A stretch of DNA of 64,000 bases. It comes from Mesorhizobium sp. NZP2077. Lineage in GTDB: Bacteria > Pseudomonadota > Alphaproteobacteria > Rhizobiales > Rhizobiaceae. This document shows positions 53,986 through 62,499 of the stretch, one piece after another (the first letter of the stretch is position 1; each line of letters begins with the position of its first letter). The stretch lies in the NCBI RefSeq assembly GCF_013170805.1, contig NZ_CP051294.1, forward strand, positions 300,823 to 364,822, read 5' to 3'. The translations under genes and the position numbers were made by a program. Below the pieces are notes generated by a model. That model was not told the origin of the DNA, did not search any database, and saw only the letters and a program-made list of their open reading frames with translations.

Positions 53986-54398
53986 GCAGTCACTCCGAGC
54001 CCGTCAAGGACAACGGTTCGAGTATCGCAATCAGCGAACGGTGATTTCAGCTGTGAGAGCATCCGCCGGGCAGTGGCGCCGGCGGTCAGCGGGACGCTCA
54101 GCGCAAAAATCCCATTCGGCGTCTGCGAGAGATAGGCCAGGAACGCGGTAATCTGGTCCCGTGTGTGGTTCGTCTCGAGATCTGCCGTTGTTTTCGCTTC
54201 CCCGATCAGTGTGGCGGTGGTGGGGACATCCGTGGCGTAGAGATCTGGCACATAGCCATTGACGCGTGGCGGTCGTTCGCCGCGGATGGGCCTGACCGCG
54301 TCATCCCTGATGGCAAGACTCGCAAGTGCGCCCAGTTCCCTTTCTGCGAACCCGACAAGGGCGGCCACGAGCGACGCGTGAGACGCAGATTCCGGCAT
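53979..54398 (-). CDS. Small PD-(D/E)XK nuclease-like protein
   Basis: A 139-residue protein with the restriction-endonuclease-like core: Pro51-Asp52 ('YVPDLYA'), then Glu67-Ala-Lys69 ('LIGEAKT') 14 residues later, and a helix with Gln82 ('TRDQITAFLAYL'). Length and arrangement fit a stand-alone nuclease domain; a Holliday-junction-resolvase or VRR-NUC-like fold is possible. It starts 1 nt after the stop of the ParB-like gene and overlaps the helicase gene, so it is surely co-translated with the motor. DNA cleavage is inferred from the motif only. Confidence 0.75.
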   Translation of the reverse strand: MPESASHASLVAALVGFAERELGALASLAIRDDAVRPIRGERPPRVNGYVPDLYATDVPTTATLIGEAKTTADLETNHTRDQITAFLAYLSQTPNGIFALSVPLTAGATARRMLSQLKSPFADCDTRTVVLDGLGVTAC

Positions 54399-54399
54399 C

Positions 54400-55437
54400 T
54401 CAGGAACTCAGCCCCAGCCATTTCAACAGCTTTGTGAGTTCGGCCTGGGCATCCGTCAGCGCCTGCGCGGTATCGCCGCCCGGTTCCGACTGGATCCGCT
54501 GTTGTTCATCATATTGGAGAGCGGCGATACGGCCGACAAGGGCGCGGGCCAGCTGCCCAATTTCGGCTTCCAGCAGTGTCTTGTTGAGGTCCGGCTTCTC
54601 AAGCACGGCTTCCGCCTTGCGTGCCCCATGTTTGAGGAAGATTTCCCTGGCTTTTTCATTTCGCAAGATTCGAGGAAGCACGCGGACTTTCTGCAATGGG
54701 AACAGCTTGCCGTCATGGATCCAGCGCGCGAAATCTATGCAGTCGAAACCGGCAGCCGTGATTGCCTGCTTGATCCCGGGTTTTTGAAGCTCAACGAAAC
54801 CGCTGAAGCGGGTCGTATCGAAATCGCCATCCTCTCCGATTGCGGGCCTGTAGAACTGTTCCATGTCGGAATAAGCGTTGATGCTCTCCACGACTTCGGA
54901 CTGCCGACCGCCGCAATAGTCGACGATCGTTGCGAATGGCAAATGGTCTTGGGTGCGTAGCTCGTAAAGGTATTTTGCCTTGGAGTACGGATCCCAGGGC
55001 CGCGTTCCGACCAGGTGGATTTGCAGACGAATGGCGTGCACCGAGGCATCATCGATCTCGTCGTGAACGAGAGCGGGGATGTGTGTCCAGCTACCTTTCA
55101 CCTGTGTGTCGATAAAGTGCTTATAGAGGGCAACGCGCGTATTGCCTTCGACGCAGACCAAGCTGCCGTCCGCTCTACGGTTGAGGATAACTGGCTGGAT
55201 AATGCCGCCATTGCTGATAATCGACTGCTTCAGCTTTTCGAATGTCGTGCTGGTCGAGCCGCCAACATCATCGTCGTTGCCAGCACCAAGTGCCAGAAAG
55301 ATCGCCTCGGGCGTCGGGTTGTCACCGTACATTTCGAGGAACTTGCGAATGCGAGGATTGGATCGGTCGAGTTCAATCTGATCGACAGCGACGATTTCAT
55401 GCTTGCCAGCGTTGACCAATTGCTTCCCCTGCCCCAC
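54400..55437 (-). CDS. ParB/sulfiredoxin-fold domain protein, first gene of the operon
   Basis: A ParB-like protein of 345 residues from the GTG at 55437, or 339 from the TTG at 55419, which is preceded by AGGGG and may be the real start. The ParB/Srx core is seen as 'IELDRSNPRIRKFL' near residue 21, 'NGGIIQPVIL' at 76-85 and the phosphate-binding 'VEGNTRVALYK' at 97-107. A region around 'GTRPWDPYSKAKYLYELRTQ' near 145 matches an expanded family of ParB-like proteins in defence and plasmid loci. The C-terminus ('AELTKLLKWLGLSS') is helical. It differs from the ParB-like protein at 51494, so the operon carries two distinct members. The region upstream (55438-55613) has a TTGACA box at 55517-55512 but no matching -10. 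Confidence 0.82.
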   Translation of the reverse strand: MGQGKQLVNAGKHEIVAVDQIELDRSNPRIRKFLEMYGDNPTPEAIFLALGAGNDDDVGGSTSTTFEKLKQSIISNGGIIQPVILNRRADGSLVCVEGNTRVALYKHFIDTQVKGSWTHIPALVHDEIDDASVHAIRLQIHLVGTRPWDPYSKAKYLYELRTQDHLPFATIVDYCGGRQSEVVESINAYSDMEQFYRPAIGEDGDFDTTRFSGFVELQKPGIKQAITAAGFDCIDFARWIHDGKLFPLQKVRVLPRILRNEKAREIFLKHGARKAEAVLEKPDLNKTLLEAEIGQLARALVGRIAALQYDEQQRIQSEPGGDTAQALTDAQAELTKLLKWLGLSS

Positions 55438-55613
55438 GGCTTAGTAGGGAACACACTACAACTCTTCTCCTAATGGTCTATCTATCAGCAGCCAATTCCA
55501 CTAGTTTTAGTTGTCAAGAAAGCGCCTTTCTTTCGTCGCTGCGCTCTGGATGTGAATTTGCGCCGAACGGCGCCGGTTCTGGTCCCTCAGTAGATAGAAT
55601 TTTGCAAGCAGAA

Positions 55614-56798
55614 TCAAATTCTTGATGACAGTCGGCGGTGGGTCAAAGTTCGGGTCTGAACCACATCGTAGATGTCGAGATCATACTTGAAGGGGGTCGA
55701 ATGCGTGACGCCATTGCGAAAGTCGGTCAGCAGTGAAAACCCGTCGCGGGTGGGCTGTCCCTGCTTGGATTTCAGGCGCTTGCGCAGCCGTTCCGAGCAG
55801 TCCGTCGGATCCCCCTCGATCTTGAGCAAGCGGGTACAGGCCCGGATTTGCTCCGCTAGGCTAACGTTCCGAGCATCGACTGCGTCCAGCCTTCCGACGT
55901 GCTCAACACATAGGCCGCCAGTGTTTCCAGTGCGGCTGCAGACATGATGACCGCAGTTTCGGCGGCGTCGGCGCGGGAAAGGTTCGCAATCTTGTAGTAG
56001 GCCAGAGCCCGCCCGATGCCGTGATGGGCTTCGGGTGGCTGAACGGCCGCCATGTAGCCGGAAAAGAGTGCCGGCAGGTTGTCGATAATTTCCCAATGGT
56101 ACCAGTTTTTTGGCGCTTCCAGTCGATCGGCACGGGAGAAACCCAGAGACCGGAAACCGCCCATGGCGGCGTTTCGGACTTCGCCGAACCCGACCCTCGT
56201 GCCTTTAATGAACCCAAGAAATCGCAGACGTGGCTTAGGAAGTCATAGAGTTTCTTGGCTGTCAGGGGCCTGCCATCCAGCGACCGCAGCCTGACGCGGT
56301 GCGAGATGGTTCGGATCAGCGGCGGACGGGTGCCTGCGCCCATTGCGGACTGGAAGTGATCAAACGGTCCCAGGATAGCAGCCAAGTTCCCGTCTTGAAG
56401 CTCGATATTGACGGGCTTGGGATGAATGGATGGGCCGTTCAGAATGACGGCCTCCGCAGAGGCCTTCGATTTGCCCGCCAAATCCAAGGGTGAAAGGCCG
56501 GCAAGCGCAGTAAAATCTTCATGCCCTCGAACATGATACCGATGCCCGATCATCAGGAATGCGGCCGTGGTGCCACCCTCGAAAGTGACTTGACGTCCTG
56601 GTCTATTTTTCTAAACCCGGAATTAAGGCTCCCTGTCCATGTCAGCTGGATATCCAGGTGCTCATCGAGTTGCAGCACCGCATCGCGGAACTCAAAAGTC
56701 TTGCCATCCATCATGATGGCAACGACCGTGTCGGTCAGCTCAATAGGCCCATGCGGCTTGCCCTCATAGAAGGAAACGTCCGGATGTTCGACAGTCAA
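55614..56798 (-). pseudogene. Unknown protein gene spread over several frames
   Basis: One gene seems to run leftward from a TTG at 56798, which overlaps the stop of the HNH gene (TTGA), to 55614. Successive pieces read well as protein but in changing frames: 'VEHPDVSFYEGKPHGPIELT' onward (to ~56580), 'MIGHRYHVRGHEDFTALAGL' onward (to ~56170), 'NWYHWEIIDNLPALFSGYMA' onward (to ~55880) and 'SLAEQIRACTRLLKIEGDPT' to the end. At least three frame changes are needed. I do not recognise a domain in the assembled ~390 residues. Decay or sequencing indels are both possible. Confidence 0.5.
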
Positions 56799-57506
56799 GC
56801 CACCTCTCCCCCTGGCACACCCGGAGTCTCTAACCGTGGGAGCCCGCCGGCGGCCTCCAGCCATTCCTTGATCTCGGCACTTTCGAAGACAAGGCCGATG
56901 AACATCGTCCGCTCATAGAACCGCAGCAGCCAAGCCGACTCCATTCCTGGCGTGTCGTCAATCCGGCCATAGCGGTAATCGAGGATGTCAGGCTCGGCGT
57001 GGGCAGGTTGCAAGCGCAGAAGAACGTCTTCAGGCAAATCAACCTTCAGAACGTCCACGAACAAGTGGTCGTCGGGCACCGCCGACCGTAAGCCATGGTG
57101 GTGGCTCAGCCCCCTGATGATCTTGCGCAGTGTGCCCAGAATCCTCGGATCGCGCCCAGGATAGATTTTGAAGCGATCCTCGCCCTCGTCGGCCGCCGGC
57201 TGCATCAGAGCATACATGTCAATCGCCCGCCTGCGACCATCGATGATCGAGACTGCGCCCGATCGGGCCCTCCCAAAGCTCCTTGACCGCCGCGTTCGCA
57301 TCGCCGGCAACAGTGATGACGTTCCGAAAATGCGCGTCATCGTCGGAGGTCCCGTTGTTGCAAGTCTTGCAGGTTGGGATCACGATGCGTTGGAAACGGC
57401 TTTCCGCCTTGGTCGCCGGATAAAGTCCGCGCGGCACCACGTGCTCCCGGGTGACCAGTCGCAGTTCTCCGCATAATGCACAGTGAGCCGGGCGCCTCTT
57501 GCCCAT
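56795..57506 (-). pseudogene. HNH endonuclease-like gene with one frameshift
   Basis: From the ATG at 57506 the sequence begins 'MGKRRPAHCALCGELRLVTREHVVPRGLY', and 'IPTCKTCNNGTSDDD' follows: the Cys-x2-Cys, His-containing and Cys-x2-Cys-Asn pattern of HNH nucleases. After 'VKELWEGPIGR' the frame changes near 57250-57275, and the other frame continues with good protein character ('VSIIDGRRRAIDMYALMQPA', 'FVDVLKVDLPEDVLLRLQPA') to a stop at 56795. A single-base change would restore about 235 residues. It is coupled to the next gene by TTGA. Its relation to the nine-gene operon downstream is by position and strand only. Confidence 0.6.
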
Positions 57507-57596
57507 TGTCAGATCCTTGAACCAGATCCCGTCAGTCTGCCATGGCTGGCGATCGACGCGGTAGCTGCTGGCGGCCTTCGACCGCAAGCTCCCCAC

Positions 57597-58338
57597 AGAT
57601 TTAGTTGGCTGCAGGTCGGCCCCCTCCCCGCCGGCGGTAGCGTCGCAGGGTTGAGCGCCGTCTAGCAGCCCTGCCCGGACTTCCGAAAGCCTCCATTATT
57701 GGGACAAGCACCCGTCCGCGTCTTCGACAAATTCAATGATGTCGACGATCACATCCCGAGCGCCGCATATGACATCAGGCGCTGCACCCGCCGCATTTCA
57801 TACACAGCTGTCGCGAATCATCGTCACATGGGTGTTGGTTTTTCACCAAAGCTTTAGATTGTAACCGGCCGCGAGGTCCGATCTTCGACCTCGAAAATTG
57901 CGGATCGAAGGGGCGAGCGATCACTTGGGGCGATCGCATCCCCAAAGAATTCAAGCCTCATGGATGTTTGGGAGGCGGAGCGTTCTTCTTCGCCATATTG
58001 TGCCGCGCCAAAGACAGCTGATCCCGTTTTCCGTCAACAGGCACGGCGGCTTGGGCGTTGTCAGCGCCCAACAATCGTGTTGTTCACCCCCGCTTCCCAG
58101 ACTCACGCATCCTACAAGGTTTGATAGCTTGCGCTAACTCTCCCAGACTGATTTGTCGCTGAGTTGGGTTTGCTTCAAAAGATCCCACGGGCGCCGAGCC
58201 TGCCCCTTCCGATCATCTCGCGTAGGCCGAGATCGCCGACCAGATTGAGCGCCTCTGTCCGGAACTGCTCCTTGTCCGAAAACCGCCTCTACATTTCGGA
58301 CACGCAACTGCCAGCGGCTCTTACGCGCCAGCGGCCAG
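57597..58338. other. Stretch without a recognisable gene
   Basis: About 740 nt. Short peptide-like pieces appear on the minus strand (for example a 30-codon piece ending near 57700, and 'FRTEALNLVGDLGLREMIGRG' near 58190-58270), which may be relics, but no open frame with a start, domain or repeat can be supported. Confidence 0.4.
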
Positions 58339-59031
58339 TTAATCCTCGATCCCTAGGTCGGCGTTTTGGTGATTGGAAGAAAAGTCGGGCACTATGTCGC
58401 CGGCCAGCAGCTTCTCCTTGGACAGTAGTCCGGCGTCCTCGAGCGCCTCGAAATCCGGCAGCTGACGCAGCGTCTCGAGCCCGAACTGCGTGAGAAAAGT
58501 CTTCGTCGTCACATAGGTGTAAGGCGCGCCCGGCTGCGGCGAGCGCGGCCCCGAGGCGATCAGCTCCTGCGCGCGCAACACACCAATCAGATCCCGCGAC
58601 ACCTCCTTGCCGAAGAAGGACGACAGCTCGCCACGTGTGATCGGCTGGAAATAGGCAATGCACATCAGCACGAGCGCCTCCGACTGCGACAGTTCTTTTG
58701 CCCCCTTCCCCGGCGTGCCAAACGCAGCGTGGATGACGTCGGCAAAAACCTTTTTAGTCCGGTGCTGCCAGCCGCCGGCGACGGACACCAGCTCGTAGGG
58801 GCGGCCGGCGAGCTCGATGCGGATGTCGTCGATGATCAGGTCAATGTTGCAGTTCCTTCCCACCACCCGCGCGACGACACTACGTGTCACCGGTTCGCTG
58901 GCCGCAAAAATGACCGCTTCGACGCGGCCCATCCACTCACGCCAGCGCAGTTCCGGCGGCAGGTGATCGAGCTCGGTGTCAAGCAGCGCCGGCTGATCGT
59001 TCGGCTTGTGGCGGGCAGAGGCTTCGCTCAT
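58339..59031 (-). CDS. scpB: ScpB-like SMC-associated segregation/condensation protein
   Basis: A 230-residue protein with the tandem winged-helix fold of ScpB, the kleisin-associated subunit of the bacterial SMC complex. Conserved blocks are 'RWREWMGRVEAVIFAASEPV', 'NIDLIIDDIRIELAGRPYEL', 'ALVLMCIAYFQPITRGELSS' and 'SGPRSPQPGAPYTYVTT'. It is shorter and more divergent than chromosomal ScpB and has no ScpA next to it; such ScpB-like genes accompany DUF1403 on rhizobial plasmids and islands, so a role specific to the replicon or island is possible. The start codon lies 2 nt after the DUF1403 stop, so they form an operon. A related 5'-truncated copy is at 38901. Confidence 0.87.
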   Translation of the reverse strand: MSEASARHKPNDQPALLDTELDHLPPELRWREWMGRVEAVIFAASEPVTRSVVARVVGRNCNIDLIIDDIRIELAGRPYELVSVAGGWQHRTKKVFADVIHAAFGTPGKGAKELSQSEALVLMCIAYFQPITRGELSSFFGKEVSRDLIGVLRAQELIASGPRSPQPGAPYTYVTTKTFLTQFGLETLRQLPDFEALEDAGLLSKEKLLAGDIVPDFSSNHQNADLGIED

Positions 59032-59033
59032 CG

Positions 59034-59990
59034 CTAGAGTCCAAACAGCCGGAAGATGGGACGGCCGGAGAGCTCGCGCACGGCCTCCAGTTGCTGCAGC
59101 CGCTCGAACAGCCGCCGCGATGCAAAGCGCGACAGATCCTTCGTCGTCAGCGATCCAGAGACGGCGTCTTCGTTGAGCAGCAGGAAGATTACCTCGCCGG
59201 CACCCTTGGCGCGCAATTTCGGCGCCACCGCCAGGAGCTTTTCGGCGCGGCGCGACAGCTCGCCAGCCAGCCGGCAGGCCTGCGCCGCCGCTTGAACAGA
59301 CGCCACGCAGACCGCTCGCTCAAAATCTCTCTCCGAGGGCCGGATGCGCTTGCCGCCGCCGGCCTCGGCGCGGAAGGCCGGAGCAAAAACCTGCGCCATC
59401 AACAGCGGCAGCGGCCGCGGCCAGCGCAGGCTTTGCGCCAGCACCAGGTCGGCAACCCACCAGGCCAAAAGCTCGGCATCGGGGCGAGTGGCGACGATGT
59501 GGGCGGCGATCGCCGCGGCGGCGAACGGTGCCGGCCGGCCCGAGCGCGCCAGTTCTTCGATCTCCGTGCAGAGCGCCGCAAGCGCGGCGCCGTCCCAGGC
59601 GAACCCGAGCAATTCGACAATCTTGGCCAGCCGATCGGGGGTGGCGGCCGGCGGCTGCCCGGCCAACTGTCGCCAGGCACCAAGGATCGCGCCGGCGGGT
59701 CCGGGATCGGCGCCGGTCGGACGCAGGTACCAGGCATCGCGCAACGCGGCTTCGTCCTCGGCGCGGCCAGCCAGCCGCATGCTGGCGGTGGCACATTTCA
59801 GCGCCAGCCGCTGACGCCAAGCCCCGGCCCAGGCAGGCTGCGCCCGGGCGAGCATGTCGAGCGTGCCCAAGGCGGCGCCGGCCTGGAAGGCGGCATCAGC
59901 GTCGCTGGACGCGTCGCCGGCGGCGAGCGCCCAAGCGGGGACGGCCGGCGGTGGCGCGGGATTGGCGGTCGCGGGATCGAGGCGAATCAT
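59034..59990 (-). CDS. DUF1403 family protein
   Basis: A 318-residue, Ala-rich, largely helical protein matching the DUF1403 family ('AFQAGAALGTLDMLARAQPA', 'WRQRLALKCATASMRLAGR', 'AEDEAALRDAWYLRPTGADP'). The C-terminal part has a winged-helix look ('LTTKDLSRFASRRLFERLQQL'). Function unknown in the literature I can recall; its constant pairing with the ScpB-like gene suggests a ScpA-like or DNA-organising partner role, which is inference. I use the ATG at 59990 rather than the upstream start at 60041. The strand is very GC-rich, so long false frames exist on the other strand. Confidence 0.82.
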   Translation of the reverse strand: MIRLDPATANPAPPPAVPAWALAAGDASSDADAAFQAGAALGTLDMLARAQPAWAGAWRQRLALKCATASMRLAGRAEDEAALRDAWYLRPTGADPGPAGAILGAWRQLAGQPPAATPDRLAKIVELLGFAWDGAALAALCTEIEELARSGRPAPFAAAAIAAHIVATRPDAELLAWWVADLVLAQSLRWPRPLPLLMAQVFAPAFRAEAGGGKRIRPSERDFERAVCVASVQAAAQACRLAGELSRRAEKLLAVAPKLRAKGAGEVIFLLLNEDAVSGSLTTKDLSRFASRRLFERLQQLEAVRELSGRPIFRLFGL

Positions 59991-60112
59991 AGTTTCGAGG
60001 GTAAAGCGCTCGTGCGCTTTGTGCCATGAATTTCGCACCAAAAACGCACAGCCTGTCGCGGAGATAAAACGAATGATAATCTTGCATTATCGTTCGTTAT
60101 TGAGAAACATGC

Positions 60113-60652
60113 TCAGAGATGGCCCGCAGCCCGCAAAGCCGCCGCGAATGTCGCCAGATGGATCGCCAGCCGAAGCGGCTGACCTTGCGGCTGGCGTTGT
60201 AGCCGCTCGGCGCCGAAAGAGGCGTACCAATCGGCCGCGCGTTCGCTCTTGGCGTCGATGATCAAAAGGATACCGCCGCCCTCCGTCACCAGCCGCAGAC
60301 ACCGCCTGGCCGCGGCCGCCAGCAGCTGACCGCCCAGCCCCTGCCCCGCTACCGACCTGTCCGTGGCGATGCGCGCGAGCAGAAAACCCGGCACGTCGTG
60401 ACGCGCCAGCCCCTTGGTCATGCGCGCCGGCACGACTGCATGGTCTACGGCCGCGGGTGCGATCGAATAGAATCCAAGGATCCGCCCGGGCCGTCCGGTC
60501 TCTATCGCACAGTAGGTCTTGGCGGCGTTCTGCTCATGACTCTGGCGCGCATAGCGAGCCAGAAACACATTCATGTCCGCGTCGCCGCAATCGAAGCCGC
60601 TGCGATCGTGCGCCTTCGAGATCGGCTCCTCGTGCCAGGCCGGAAGGCTCAT
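60113..60652 (-). CDS. GNAT acetyltransferase toxin of a type II toxin-antitoxin pair
   Basis: A 179-residue GCN5-type acetyltransferase. The opening 'SKAHDRSGFDCGDADMNVFL' and the acetyl-CoA loop 'LLARIATDRSVAGQGLGGQLL' match TacT/AtaT-like toxins, which acetylate aminoacyl-tRNA and halt translation. The C-terminal 'WYASFGAERLQRQPQGQPLRL' fits as well. Its start overlaps the end of the DUF1778 antitoxin gene by 4 nt. The pair lies between DUF1403 and the recombinase and may stabilise the element. Confidence 0.88.
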   Translation of the reverse strand: MSLPAWHEEPISKAHDRSGFDCGDADMNVFLARYARQSHEQNAAKTYCAIETGRPGRILGFYSIAPAAVDHAVVPARMTKGLARHDVPGFLLARIATDRSVAGQGLGGQLLAAAARRCLRLVTEGGGILLIIDAKSERAADWYASFGAERLQRQPQGQPLRLAIHLATFAAALRAAGHL

Positions 60653-60927
60653 CGATCACGCGGCAAGGCGGCGATGGCGGCGCGCAGCTTTTCGTTCGGC
60701 GGCGGCGGGTTGTCCAGTAGCTCCAGAATGCGCAGAAAATCCCGCTCCGAAACCTCTATCTTCTCGGCGTTCTTGATCACCGCTTCGGCCTCGCGCAAGG
60801 CCGCGCGGGTGACGAACTCCGTCAAATCGGCATGCACGAGCGCGGCTGCCCGCATCAGCGTGGCCTTCTGATGCGCGGCTACCCGCAGGTTCATCCGTTC
60901 ATTCGCTTCAATCGCTGCCCGAGGCAT
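60649..60927 (-). CDS. DUF1778 antitoxin
   Basis: A 92-residue ribbon-helix-helix antitoxin ('RMNLRVAAHQKATLMRAAAL', then 'LTEFVTRAALREAEAVI') with a C-terminal toxin-binding tail ending 'RAAIAALPRDR'. The ATG at 60927 follows AAGGA; 60942 is an alternative. Proteins of this family bind their GNAT partner and repress their own promoter, which would lie at 60930-61000. Confidence 0.87.
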   Translation of the reverse strand: MPRAAIEANERMNLRVAAHQKATLMRAAALVHADLTEFVTRAALREAEAVIKNAEKIEVSERDFLRILELLDNPPPPNEKLRAAIAALPRDR

Positions 60928-61174
60928 AATATCCTTCTTCACTCCTTGGCTATTTTCATTGAGTTGACGGTCGCAGTGTAGCTGGATCCCGGCTCGCTGT
61001 CAAAGATATGTGTCTTAAAGGCGTACATAGAACATAGACCATCTTCAACGAAAATGAAAGCCGTTGAACATCGTACAGACCGCCGCGATCTGACCAGGGC
61101 ATGTTCGGCGCTGACATTCCAGCCAATCGTCCCCGACATGATATGTTGCGAATCATAGTTGAGGATCCGCGAGA

Positions 61175-62314
61175 TTGCCCGAACAAGATGACCTGCCTGA
61201 TATCGTGGAGATCGTCCACGCCGTGGGGCGAGATACCGCTGAAGAGTCAAATGCGCGGTTGACGGCCGCCAGGAATGGTCCCTCCCCTGCCCTGCCGGAG
61301 CAAAATCCTGTCGACCGGCCGCGCTTGCCCGGCCACCTTGAGCACCTCGCCGATCGCGCCCGCGACTATGTCGAGGCGGCGAGTTCCGCCAACACCCGCC
61401 GCGCCTATAGCTCGGATTGGAAGCATTTTGCCGGCTGGTGCCGGCGCCAGGGCGTCGAGATGTTTCCGCCCGATCCGCAGGTCGTCGGCCTCTACATCAC
61501 CGCTTGCGCCTCCGGCAAGGCGACCGGCGACAAGAAGCCAAACTCGGTGTCGACCATCGAACGCCGACTTTCCTCCCTGGCCTGGAACTATGCGCAGCGC
61601 GGCCAGCCGCTCAACCGCAAGGACCGGCATATCGCCACCGTTATGGCCGGTATCCGCAACACCCACGCGTCCCCTCCCCGGCAGAAGGAAGCGATCCTGC
61701 CCGAGGATTTGATTGCCATGCTTGAGACGCTTCCCCGCGGCACCCTACGCGGTTTGCGCGACCGTGCCATGCTGCTGCTCGGCTTCGCGGGCGGCCTGCG
61801 CCGCTCGGAAATCGTCGGCCTCGACGTGGCCAGGGATCAAACCGAGGATAGTCGTGGCTGGGTCGAGATCCTGGAAAAAGGGCTTCTCGTCACCCTGCGC
61901 GGCAAGACCGGCTGGCGTGAGGTCGAGATCGGTCGCGGCTCGTCCGACGCCACCTGCCCAGTGGTGGCGCTGGAGACTTGGCTGAAGCTTGCCCGCGTCG
62001 CCCACGGCCCGCTGTTTCGACGCGTCACCGGTCAAGGCAAGACAGTGGGAACTGATCGGTTGAACGATCAGGAAGTCGCCCGCCTCGTCAAGCGTGCGGC
62101 ACTCGCCGCCGGCGTACGCGGCGACCTCTCGCAAGGCGAGCGTGGCCAAAAGTTTTCTGGCCATTCGCTGCGCGCCGGCCTGGCTTCCTCCGCCGAAGTT
62201 GATGAACGCTATGTGCAGAAGCAGCTTGGCCACGCCTCGGCCGAGATGACACGCCGATACCAACGCCGGCGAGACCGTTTTCGCGTCAACCTCACCAAGG
62301 CGTCGGGATTGTAG
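61175..62314 (+). CDS. Tyrosine-type site-specific recombinase/integrase
   Basis: A 379-residue phage-integrase-family recombinase. The core-binding domain runs from about residue 55 ('HLADRARDYVEAASSANTRR'); the catalytic set is Arg209 ('GGLRRSEIVGL'), Lys244 ('LRGKTGW'), His330-x-x-Arg333 ('GHSLRAG'), His353 ('LGHAS') and nucleophile Tyr362 ('TRRYQRRRD'). The start is unsure: TTG at 61175 or a later GTG. No tRNA or duplicated attachment site is seen near it, so its substrate site is not evident. It could serve dimer resolution or mobility of the replicon. Confidence 0.88.
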   Translation: MPEQDDLPDIVEIVHAVGRDTAEESNARLTAARNGPSPALPEQNPVDRPRLPGHLEHLADRARDYVEAASSANTRRAYSSDWKHFAGWCRRQGVEMFPPDPQVVGLYITACASGKATGDKKPNSVSTIERRLSSLAWNYAQRGQPLNRKDRHIATVMAGIRNTHASPPRQKEAILPEDLIAMLETLPRGTLRGLRDRAMLLLGFAGGLRRSEIVGLDVARDQTEDSRGWVEILEKGLLVTLRGKTGWREVEIGRGSSDATCPVVALETWLKLARVAHGPLFRRVTGQGKTVGTDRLNDQEVARLVKRAALAAGVRGDLSQGERGQKFSGHSLRAGLASSAEVDERYVQKQLGHASAEMTRRYQRRRDRFRVNLTKASGL

Positions 62315-62499
62315 AGGACGAAGCCCCTCCCCCGACAATCTGGCATACCTCTTCCAGATTCGGCCGTGCGCGCGAATGGCTTAAGGTTGCCCCGATCTCG
62401 CTGGTCCGTCCTTGCAAATCAGGAATTGCACTCCATAATTGCTAGGATGATAAAGCGCCGGATCGAAACGCAACTCGCCGACTTATAAACACCATCCCC

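Noticed and set aside
43583..55437. Identification of the operon as Dnd, Ssp, Dpd, BREX or DISARM
   Set aside because: Only a DGQHR protein and a helicase are shared in type; the defining genes (DndC/D/E, SspB, transglycosylase DpdA, PglZ, BrxC, DrmB and others) are absent.
57690..57790. 30-codon minus-strand piece reading like a protein C-terminus
   Set aside because: Preceded directly by a stop and without start or homologue that I recognise; too short to support.
59091..60029. 312-codon plus-strand frame opposite DUF1403
   Set aside because: Gly/Arg-rich composition typical of antisense frames in high-GC DNA.
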